DNA from: Flaccisagitta enflata
Lineage: Eukaryota > Chaetognatha > Sagittoidea > Aphragmophora
NCBI GenBank assembly: GCA_965153355.1
Contig: OZ231126.1
Location: 4,836,001 to 4,900,000, forward strand
Reading direction: 5' to 3'
DNA length: 64,000 nucleotides
The translations under genes and the position numbers were made by a program. The notes below the pieces were generated by a model. The model saw only the letters and a list, made by a program, of their open reading frames with translations. It made no database searches and was not told the origin of the DNA. This document shows, one piece after another, positions 1 through 8,713 of this stretch. Numbering within the stretch: the stretch's first letter is position 1; each line of letters begins with the position of its first letter.

Positions 1-365
1 ATGCACAGGGAGTTGGAGGGATGGAAAAATAGTTTTCCCATGTGGGAAAGCGCAGGAAACCAGGCCCTTTGGGGCCGCTGCTCAAAAATAAACATAAGGC
101 ACTTCAAACACAGGACCTTAAATTTGACTCAGGGGTGGGATGCGGGGCACAATGAAGTCTTTTATTGGGGGAATGGCACAGCAGATGAGTGGGACGCCTC
201 CATGCAGTATCTAAAAGACGGATATGACCAAACCAAAATTGGTTCAACCAAAAAGGCTTCCTCGCGATTGTCATTGCAAGGCCAAATTCCAGCACATTTC
301 TACTGACATCTTTCAACTGTGAGCAACAATCAAGACTACACCCTGCCTTATCTGTTGGTCGGTGG
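1..365. other. Gene-free sequence with a dispersed-repeat fragment
   Basis: No coding exon is recognised. Around 55-85 the text 'ccctttggggccgctgc' belongs to a dispersed repeat (called repeat B here) that recurs across the window, usually next to 'cacatatggggga' and 'gcataggtcatcgaccc' and to 20-bp minisatellites. The 101-residue open frame starting at base 1 runs through this repeat and resembles no family I know. Confidence 0.5.
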
Positions 366-560
366 TTGCGTCCGTTTGTTGCATTTATTTTTTTCACTTT
401 TTTATATTTCTGCGGTCCTTGGCCTCATTGTGCCTGCCCAAATGCTCTAGTTTACCTCTGCCCAACCTGCCCAAATGCTCCAGTTTACCTCAAATATGGC
501 CTTTGCCCACCCGCACGCGACTGGGGTAGCTGTGTATCTGGCCTTGTTTTTGTTAAACGC
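366..560 (+). repeat. Dispersed repeat A (hairpin family), partial copy
   Basis: The stretch runs from 'tgcggtccttggcctcattgtgcctgcccaaatg' type sequence to 'gcacgcgactggggtagc' and 'gtgtatctggccttgtt'. The same order of blocks recurs at 6950-7056, 25056-25170 and 36690-36800. This copy lacks the hairpin end and the (TCCG)n core seen in fuller copies. Confidence 0.7.
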
Positions 561-715
561 GTTTTCAGCGTTAACACAAATTCATGAATTTCAACAACCC
601 CATGAAGGAGCAAGCCGGTGAACAGAGCCTACTAAAGTGGAGCGCTGCAGAACAAATGAGCGAAGTGAGCGGCGCCAGCAAACAAACATAGCAAGCGATC
701 GAGTGGCCAGTTTAT
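550..715. repeat. Dispersed repeat, inverted partner at 12510-12700
   Basis: Blocks such as 'aacgcgttttcagcg', 'aaattcatgaat', 'gagcgctgcagaac' and 'gcgatcgagtggcc' recur in reverse-complement order at about 12510-12700. The family is unidentified. Confidence 0.5.
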
Positions 716-1873
716 AAAGCAATTGTCATGTGTGGAAACTGGCCCTTAATCAATGATAAGCTGGAATTGCGTCAATATTGTCCAATACGTAATCAATTGA
801 GATGACAAATAAATGTCTTTCCTGAAAAAAAAATGTCTTGACATGAAAATCAAATGCGTACATGAAACATTGATAATCATAATACATATATGATATATTA
901 CGCATTCAATTTTTAGAGTACTTCAGAATGTCAGACTTGTCAAAATTTCAGACATTCTAGTTTAATATACATAAGAGAGTTGGCTCAAGAGTATAACAGT
1001 AGTGACAGAAAATTTGATACAGAACTTTTTGACACTCTCTATTGATTTATTGACAACTTTGGTTATCATTCAATATCAAACAATACATCATTTGAAAGTT
1101 TATCAAAAGTTCTTCAAAAGCTTATTTTATGCGAGTTGGTCAGTCCTTTGGTTTGGCCTCAGTATTGAGTTGAAGTATGGTGGTTATGACTTTTCTACTC
1201 AGGATTTGAAATTATATAAAAGAACTTTGCATCTGTTTTTTTCTACTCCAGCCCAAATTACCTCCAAAAAATAAGAAAGGCCATAATTCTCAAATACTAT
1301 AGATCAGCAGGTAAAATGATGGACCAACTAATAGCCTGACGCAGCAGCACAAAGAGCCGTGGAGCAAAAATCAAGTATTGAAGGATTTACGGATAAAATT
1401 CTCCTAAAATGATCATCATTTGACCATCATAATTAAAATCATTACTAAGCATAAACCATAAGAGCAAAATATCTCCACAAGGTCAGGTTTTGAAGCACTT
1501 TGGAAGAGTTTGCAAAGAAAATTCAATGCGAGGTTGAAAAATACTTCCGATTAGCCATATATCCATGCAAGATAGCGATCAACTTTGTATCAAATTTTCT
1601 GTCGCTACCTAAGAGTTTAGATAATAGAGTTTAATATACATAAAAGAGTTCGCATAAGAGTATGCATAAGAGTTTACATGATAGAGATTAATATGCATAA
1701 GAAAGTGTTTGGCTTAAGCACGGTATTGACTAAGCTGGAAAAAAAAAGCAAAATATGCTTGTCAACAGACTACATTTAGAAAATTGAAATTAAACCAAGT
1801 CATAGAAGTAAAGCAAAAAGAATAGGCTTCTTTTGTTTTAATTTTGAGCAGCAAAGACAGCAAAGACAGCAAA
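716..1873. other. AT-rich intergenic DNA, no gene recognised
   Basis: No convincing exon is seen. The 90-residue open frame at 1002-1274 is unlike known proteins and lies in AT-rich sequence. Short degenerate repeats of 'cataagagttt' type occur around 970-990 and 1620-1710. Confidence 0.4.
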
Positions 1874-2008
1874 GAAACGCGGTTAGGAACACCATGGTCG
1901 AAAACAGCTGAGAAACGCAGTTAGGAACACCATGGTCAATAACAACTAAGAAGTGCGGTTAGGAACAGCATGGTCAATAACAGCTGTGAAATGCGGTTAG
2001 GAACACCC
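1874..2008. repeat. 38-bp tandem repeat, about 3.5 copies
   Basis: Units start at 1874, 1912, 1950 and 1988. Each begins with a variant of 'gaaacgcggttaggaacacc' and continues 'atggtcaataacagctg'. The spacing is exactly 38 bp and the last unit is partial. Confidence 0.85.
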
Positions 2009-2916
2009 ATTATCTGAAGCAATCTGCAACGAATGCCCAGCAACCGCATTGAAAGATTAGGGCCAATTGCATGGCTTACAAATGTCGGGCTCACGCCCAT
2101 GTCGAAAAGGAAGAAAAAAATCTTAATGACCTAAAAGACAAATGAAAAACAGAAGTAAAAGTCAAATGAGAGGGAAGAGTGATAGAGCCTATGTGGATTT
2201 TCAACAAAATAAGCTGTAACTTTCGGTTAAACAAGGCATGGTTTCTTAACAATGTTGCCCTTGGGTGATCTGTTGAATTTTGGTGCCCTTTACTTCTTTT
2301 GGGCTAGATTAAGAAAAAATTTTTTTTTCAAATTAGATTATATAGAAAACTGGAGGTGGTGCGCAAAATTACTACTCAGTAAGGGTTCATAAGGCCCTTA
2401 TCATTTTATTTCAGTTTGGGTGTACTTATGATGGCTCCCATTGATGCATGTGGGTTGGCAGGGCTAGTGAGTTGTGATGAGTCAAGAGATAGGCCAATCT
2501 AGCAGTTGCAATTTGTTGTGCCAGGGATAGCGAGACTGCCTTTTGCAAGCTATGGACCAATGGACATATGAACAGTTTGACCGACAGGGCGACGGAGCGA
2601 CCAATTGAATCGCGATCACGCGATGAAGACGCCGATTTGAGGCAATTTTTGTAGCAGTATTGTAGCGCTTTTGTACCGGTTTTTGTGGCATATGGCATAG
2701 GGCAGTCATTGAAAAGCTACCGACAAACACAACATAAACCGATCTCACCAACAGACCAATAATCTGAGTAGCGTCTGATTCAAAGTGATGATTTCATCAG
2801 CTTTAGCTTGATTAAATTTAGATCTTTTCATCTTTTTTTGATATGTCATCTCCTCATGAAATTGCTCGCGACGTAACCCGCGCGTCGATATCAGCGCTTC
2901 ACCGTAACAAGGCTTG

Positions 2917-2924
2917 TATAAAAG
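2917..2924 (+). promoter_or_regulatory. Candidate TATA box of the XK-related gene
   Basis: TATAAAAG is followed about 30 bp downstream by a likely start-site region (about 2945-2955) and then by the first candidate coding exon at 3052. The assignment depends on that exon being real. No initiator or downstream element was identified with certainty. Confidence 0.35.
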
Positions 2925-3051
2925 CATACATGATCATACATGCTTGAGACGAGTCCAGCGCGGAAGATATCATACCGCTTAACCAAGTCGTCTCAATTCA
3001 ATACACTCTCACACTCTCTCACAAGATTGACGACTGAGCTCGGCTGTAGAA

Positions 3052-3178
3052 ATGTGGTTGCTGGTGCTTGTTGAGTTTTGGAGCATCTGTCTTTATTTTT
3101 GGGACATTGGTTTGGACATTCTCGTTTGCAAGGAAGGATATGGAAAGACATTCTCCCAAAGACAAGACAAATCGAAAG
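3052..3178 (+). CDS. XK-related protein, candidate exon 1
   Basis: An ATG opens 42 codons plus one base, ending in a good donor (AAAG|GTAAAG, intron starting 3179). The product has a hydrophobic segment (WLLVLVEFWSICLYFWDIG) ending in D-I-G-L-D-I. This resembles the first membrane helix of XK proteins, which often carries acidic residues in that position. The phase-1 donor fits the phase-1 acceptor proposed at 7088/7089. The join spans 3.9 kb of repeat-filled intron and was inferred only from frame and composition, so this exon is the least certain part of the gene model. A second overlapping open frame at 3068-3310 is considered noise. Confidence 0.45.
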
Positions 3179-3381
3179 GTAAAGACAGTCTCGTCGTTGA
3201 AATCACATCAGCGTACAGTGGAAACCCGATCTAACGACCTTGAAGGGTCTGGGAAATTTTTGTTGTTAAATCTGAATGTTGTTAAATGGAATTCCTTTTT
3301 TTTCTTATAGTTTTGAAACAAGGATAAATATATGTATTCAATAGAATTTCATAAGTTCTATATTTGTGCAACTGGTCAACA

Positions 3382-3795
3382 CAGTCCATGGACAAAACAA
3401 GGAGAGTAGATTTTTCTGATCACTGGTATGATGCTAAGGACTGAAAGAATTAACGGAAGAACAATTACTACTTGTAGTAATCGTTCAAAATATAGGCTTG
3501 TAATTACCTCATAGAAAATGACTGAGGACTGAAAGAAACTATTGCAAGAACGATTATTTCAGGTAGTAATTGTTCTTCCGTTAGTTTCTTTCAGTCCTAA
3601 GTAATTTTTTTTGAGGTAATTACAAACCTATATTTTGAACGATTACTTCAGGTAGTAATCGTTTTTCCATTAATTCTTTCAGTCATTAGTAAATTTCTAT
3701 GAGATAATAACAAACCGACATTTTAAAATCAACTACGCCTAAGCATCATAACGGTGATCAGCAAAATCTACTCTCCTTTTTTTGTCCATAGACTG
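3382..3795. mobile_element. Foldback MITE, 414 bp, TSD AACA
   Basis: The ends are an imperfect inverted repeat of about 42 bp beginning CAGTCCATGGACAAAACAAG on the left and matching the reverse complement of the right end. AACA flanks both sides (3378-3381 and 3796-3799). The interior is itself largely palindromic, with several inverted copies of 'ggactgaaagaa' and 'cggaagaacaatta'. It carries no coding capacity and lies in intron 1 of the XK-related gene model. Confidence 0.75.
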
Positions 3796-3964
3796 AACAG
3801 ATGAACTAAGAGATTGACAATCAGCTTCTTATCAACTCAATATAACACATTTTTGAGCAATAGATTATCACTTAAAGATTTCTTATTGGATCATTTTATG
3901 TTAAATTGATAACAAGCCATCAAGCCACATTGATAACACACACCACGGTACCAGTGGTACCGTA

Positions 3965-4400
3965 CCACCTAATAAAAAAGACGCACTTTTAAATTGCTCA
4001 TTTAACCATACAATTTTTAAGAGACTCAATAAAATCTTGAACCATTTTAAAGCATCTTGAAAGTACTTCCATTTGGCGCCAATCTGGTAATTCTATCTTT
4101 TTTTGTTTACAAATGGCATTAGTTTGAGTAAAAATGTTGCCTGTTTCAGTTTCGCAAACCCTATGAAAAAATGCATTTTAGCAAAATGATGCTTCTCTTT
4201 GCAGAGCTCTAGCTTTTAAAACCATTTGAGATACAAGCCTGTGGTTGGTCTAGAATTAAATATTCTTTATGAAATCTTCAAAAATGACTCAACTGAAAAT
4301 AGTTTTAATCTTTTAATCTGTCTAGTTTTTAAATCGAGAGGTGAGTCTTTTTTTTTTCTTTTTTTTTTTTTTTTTTTTTTTTTGCGTGGTAGTCCACTGT
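3965..4400. mobile_element. MITE family C, degenerate copy
   Basis: The left part ('aaaaaagacgcacttttaaa', then 'ccaatctggtaattctatct' and 'aaatggcattagtttgagta') matches copies at 31104-31450 and 59547-59921. The right side ends in a long T tract (about 4349-4383) and 'gcgtggtagt'. It lies in intron 1 of the XK-related gene. Confidence 0.6.
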
Positions 4401-4799
4401 AGTTCAGAAATCTTATCTCTCTGATTGTGGAGCGTTGCAACATCTGTCTATATTTTTGGAGTATTGGTTGGGATATCGGTTGGAATATTGGTTTTGATAT
4501 TAAGCCAGATAACTTTTTATATCCACTGAGTTAGAATTTCAGTGAATTCAGTAAATTCATGATTCGTACCTCAAAGAATTGCTAATCAACCTCTGAGAAA
4601 TCAAAGAGTGTTCAATTGCGACTGACTTATTATAAATTGATGGTGTGCCTCTCATAGTCAACATTATGATTTTTTCTTTTTTTCTTCTTATTGTATATTG
4701 TTTGACGTTTTTTGTATCAAATTTTCAAGGGTTTTTGTTCATGAGATGCATCTCAGGAAGTGATCAAAGAGTCTGGCTTTATTTCTGCCCTAGATTAGT

Positions 4800-5475
4800 T
4801 TGATAGAGTAATACTAAACAAGTCATCCAAGGATCGCACATGGTCAGCGGTACCCGATGCCCTGCTGGAGTGATCAAGTGAAGAAGTGGAGTGAGAGCAA
4901 GGCAGCGGCCCCAAAGGACCGATGTCCTGTAGGACACAGGGGTGAATTTTGAAACGTTGGGATGGCAGAATTTAGTCAAAAAGAGCAGATTTGAGGTTTG
5001 GTGGGGGGCAGGCTTGAATTTTGAGAAGTCGGGATGGCAGAATTTAGTCAAAAAGAGCAGATTTGAGGTTTGCTAAGGGGCAGGCTTGAGGCCTAGAGGA
5101 CAAATTTAAGGCCTTAAGAGTTGATTTGATGCCTGGAGCACGGATTTGAGGTCTGCAGTGCTGATTTGAGGTCTTGAGGGCAGATATAAGGTCTAGAGAG
5201 CTGATTAGAGCTCTCGAGGGCTAAATTGAGGTCTGAAAGGGCTAATTTGAGAGCTCAGAGGGCCAAAATTAGGCCTCAGACTGCAGACTTGAGGCTCCAA
5301 TGGCTGAGGGGGGATGGAAGGAGGGAAGGATGGACGGACGTCTCGAAATTCCCCCTGTGTCCTACAGGACATTGGCCCGTTGGGGCCGCTGCCCAAAAAG
5401 GACAAGGAAAGAATTCCTCATATCTATGAAAGCTTAGGTCATCAACCCTACGGGGCCGCTGCCCAAAAAGGGGAC
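4800..5475. repeat. Repeat B with an about 21-bp minisatellite core
   Basis: Two repeat-B heads ('ggtcagcggtacccgatgcc', 'aaggcagcggccccaaagga', 'cctacaggacattgg') enclose a degenerate array of 'gaggtctgagagggctgattt'-like units at about 5080-5310. The small open frames on both strands here follow the repeat periodicity and are not regarded as genes. Confidence 0.7.
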
Positions 5476-5706
5476 CGACCAACCAACCAACCAACCTACC
5501 AACCAACCAACCAACCAACCGACTGGCCGTGTTTACTACGTGAGTCAAAAAACAAAGCGGCACCCTTTAGTAGGGTAGTGGAAGAGATAGAAACAAGGCC
5601 AATACCTAGAAGTAGCTTGCAGGACATAAATAGCTTAAGATGACTTAAATTGAGTTTAAATGACTCAAGGTGACCTGAGATGACTTAAAATGACTTAAAA
5701 TGACTT
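5476..5706. repeat. (CCAA)n and degenerate (AAATGACTT)n
   Basis: A tetranucleotide array 'ccaaccaaccaaccaacc' occupies about 5477-5520. A degenerate 10-bp array of 'aaaatgactt' units fills about 5640-5706. The same decamer array occurs at about 15690-15750 and 21425-21490, each time near repeat A or B. Confidence 0.7.
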
Positions 5707-5709
5707 TAA

Positions 5710-6320
5710 GTCACAGTGCAAACGAGTACGCAATTTGACAAGTCAAAATGATTTATATAACATCTTTTATTTTATCTATACAAAGATTTCTTATTGAGAT
5801 AAAGGATTTGTGGTTGGTAATCATCAATTTTTTGCATAGAAAAACGTTTTTCTGAACCATGTGCTTAGGAAATGTGAGAAAAAAGGATGCAAAATTGATG
5901 GATTTTTTACAAAAATTGATTCTTGTGCATTGACATGTCTCGCGTAAAAAACCAAATCTGTCTCTGAAATCAAAATTTTGCATTTTGAAAAACATGGCAT
6001 CAGTCTAAACACTTTTAGGAAACAGGCCATGTGTTTAGAAATGCAAAATTTTGAAACAAGACAGATTCGGTTTTTTACGTGGCAACATCTAATGTTTTCC
6101 GTGCAATTATCTTTAAAGAATTCTGTTGTTTCACTGAGTATGCTGCGACTTTACCAATGCGAAATCAATACCATTGGTCGGTTAACTGTTTTTTAATTAA
6201 TTTATGAAGTATAAAGCATGCATAAGACTTAAGTTTTTATTATATTTCCACCGCATAGCAGCGTATTCCATCACATAACAGAACGATTCGTCAAATTTGA
6301 CGCTGTTTTGCACCACGACT
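5710..6320. mobile_element. PIF/Harbinger-like MITE, 611 bp, TSD TAA
   Basis: The left end starts GTCACAGTGCAAACGAGTA. The right end, read in reverse complement, starts AGTCGTGGTGCAAAACAGCG. Both have 'aatttgac' a little further in, giving imperfect terminal inverted repeats of about 30 bp. A perfect 3-bp duplication TAA flanks the element (5707-5709, 6321-6323). A second full copy lies at 13578-14191. Three-bp TWA duplications are typical of PIF/Harbinger elements; no transposase is encoded, so the superfamily assignment is an inference. Confidence 0.75.
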
Positions 6321-6354
6321 TAAGAAGATTTTTGAATTTTGTTTCATTCTAGAC

Positions 6355-6645
6355 TGATCCTAGGTCTGTATCTCATATCGTTTAGAAGTCAGAGCTTGTC
6401 AAAGTGAACTTTTATTTTCAAAAATATGCTCATGTTTCAATAGGATTGCAAAACTGAAAATGGCAATGTTTTCACTCTTTTTTATGCCATTTCTAAACGA
6501 TTAAAGCTAGAAATACCAAATTGGAGCCAAATAAAAGCTCTCTTTGAGAGCTGCAGAATGGTCTAAAATTTTACTTGATTGTTTTGAAATTCAATATGAT
6601 AATTGTTATTCAAAAGTGCAGCTTTTTTATCGATTCGCATAGTAC
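6355..6645 (-). mobile_element. MITE family C, inverted partial copy
   Basis: Read on the - strand, this contains the family-C blocks: 'aaaaagctgcacttttgaat', 'ttggctccaatttggta', 'aaatggcataaaaaagagtg' and 'ccattttcagttttgcaatcc'. It matches 59547-59921. The ends are eroded. Confidence 0.6.
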
Positions 6646-6655
6646 AAACATAAAA

Positions 6656-7056
6656 TAAAACAAGGCCGTATCCACGGCAACATTAGTCGCTGACGTGATC
6701 GGATGGGTGGACAGGAGCAGAAAATGTAAAAAAACAACTTTGTGACAGACGGACTGACTAACTGACTGACCGACCGACTGACCGACCAATTGACCTACCG
6801 AAAGTGTCTTATAGAGTTGCGTGTCCCTGACTAATAAATATTTTTTAGTCGCGTGCTACGCGACCCTACACCCCGCCTTGTCGGTCCGTCCGTCCGTCCG
6901 TCGGTCTGTCGGTCCGTCCGTCCGTCCGTCACACTTTACTTTTTTTTTGGTTTTTGCGGTCTTTAGCCTCACTGCTCCTGCCCAAATGATCAAGTGACCT
7001 CAAAAACAGCCCCTGCCCACCCGCACGCGACAAGGGTAGCCGTGTATCCGGCCTTG
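6656..7056 (+). repeat. Dispersed repeat A, two head-to-head copies
   Basis: The left copy (6656-6830) reads 'aacaaggccgtatccacggc', a (GACC)n-type core and 'cttatagagttgcgtgtcc', ending in a damaged hairpin. The right copy (6845-7056) starts with the hairpin 'tagtcgcgtgctacgcgac', continues through a (TCCG)n core and 'tgcggtctttagcctcactg', and ends 'gtgtatccggccttgtt'. It sits just upstream of XK exon 2. Confidence 0.8.
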
Positions 7057-7088
7057 TTGCTTACTCAATAAGCATTCTACTTATCAAG

Positions 7089-7325
7089 GTATGAAATATG
7101 TTTGGGATATCCTGGATTTTGTATCTTCTCATGAACTGGTTGACATGGAGGCAATTCACTTTCTGCTCACTTGGCTCTGGATTTTTTTGGGATATCTCGC
7201 TCAGTTTGTGATGGTCTGTCGCCACATCAAAGCGCAAGATTATCTTCCGGCGGCTTATAAATTCTTCATCGTTCTCTCTTCTCTGTTCATGCTTGGCCCA
7301 ACCATGATTCATATCTACTGCATAG
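7089..7325 (+). CDS. XK-related protein, exon 2 (membrane helices)
   Basis: The exon encodes about 79 residues (MKYVWDILDF..., then AIHFLLTWLWIFLGYLAQFV and FFIVLSSLFMLGPTMIHIY). The helix-basic loop-helix pattern is typical of the N-terminal part of XK proteins. The 5' boundary is taken at CTTATCAAG|GT, which gives phase 1. If exon 1 is not used, the ATG at 7091 is an alternative start. The 3' end is the phase-1 donor CATAG|GTCACAG at 7325/7326. Joining to 8714 gives the codons ATA GGC CTC CTT with no frame break, and the following residues continue the membrane segment. Confidence 0.8.
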
Positions 7326-8713
7326 GTCACAGTGCAAACGAAGGCAAAATTAGACAACCGTGCATATTCATAACTTGCTCTACTTGTGAATTTTATCAAA
7401 TTAAAGTATAATCTGTTTTTTTTTGTTTTATTATTCTCTTTCACAATGCTTAAAAAGTAAAACAAACTAAGAAACTTGATATTGCATTGAAGATAAACAG
7501 AAACAATCACTCATTTGCAATAATTCCTTAAAAATACAGTTGCAAAAATTTTAAAAGCAGTCGGGTGAAATTCTAAGACTATTTCCAGATGCAAATTTTT
7601 GCATTTGTAAGTACATAGCTCCATTCTTATATGTTTTTTGAACGAGGCTATGTTTTTGGAAATACAAATATATCAGTGTAGGAACCAGCTTAGGATACCA
7701 CCCAAGATAACTCAAATTACAAAACTAAATTTCTTTGATGAATTTATAATTTTTGTATTATTTGTCTTCATTTTTCTTACATTTAAGTGAGATATCAATT
7801 ATCTTCTATGCAAAAAAAATCATAATGAAAGTAAATAAACCTATGTTTAATTAAAAAAAATCATTTTACCAATAAAGGCGGCTCTCGCCGTAGGAAAAAA
7901 GTCGTAAGTGCTGGGTTTTGGAATGTTATGTGATTGTGTTTTGTCTGTTTGATTGCCTTTTTTTCTCTGGGCATCCTTTTGGTTTGTTCCACTCTCTACA
8001 TGTGTTTCTCTGATTGTTCTTTGTTTGCCCATCTCTTTCTCACTTTCTCTCTCTCTTTCCCTCTCCCATTCTGATTTTCTCTCTCCCCTTCTCTTTCTCT
8101 CTCCCCTTCCATCATGAAACACGGGGTTACAATATCATTGCGGACAGGTTTACAGAGGCATCCAACCCCCATCCACACCCCAACCTCAACCCCCACACAA
8201 TCATCTAGACCGCTTGTTTTTCCACTTGGATGGACAGACAGACCATCAGACCAATGGATGGACTGACGGACAAAGCCTCTTATAGTGTCCAGAGTTTAAA
8301 TGAGAGAGAGACTGTGCTGCCAGGACGCACAATCATCACCTAGGACATTTCAAAGTTCAAATGGACTTCAATTAACTCGATTCCTTGTTTTTAGGAAAAA
8401 TGCAAAAAATGCGAAAAAATATAAAAAGATTTAAAAAATTGTAGCTCCAAAACTATCAATCGCACAGAATTCTGCTTGGCGTCATCTGAAAGAGGAGAAT
8501 TAGCTCTTTCTTAGCTATTAATTTCATGCGTAGTCCCATTCTGCCCCCAAAATGCATCAACTTTCCCAAACGACTCATAAAACAAAGGGAAATCCGTTTT
8601 TCTCTGCAGGACTCAAAAAGACCGAAGGGACTTTGTCTCTTCGACTTTTTTCCAAATGATGTCAAAAATTGTCTAAAAATGTGAATTTTGTCTTCGTTTG
8701 CACTGTGACGTAG
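7326..8713 (+). mobile_element. Intron 2 of the XK-related gene, TIR-bounded (introner-like)
   Basis: The 1388-bp intron begins with GTCACAGTGCAAACGAAG. The same 18 bases occur in reverse complement at 8692-8709, four bases before the acceptor AG (8712-8713). With three mismatches the inverted repeat extends to about 28 bp. It is the same terminal sequence as the PIF/Harbinger-like MITEs at 5710 and 13578. TAG precedes the element (7323-7325) and TAG supplies the acceptor (8711-8713). Splicing yields CATAG|GCC, as expected if the insert were removed. The interior contains a CT-rich tract (about 8030-8105) and a fragment of repeat A (8222-8290). Confidence 0.75.

Noticed and set aside
1002-1274. 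90-residue frame with hydrophobic segments
   Set aside because: AT-rich sequence readily gives such frames; no splice context or homology could be seen.
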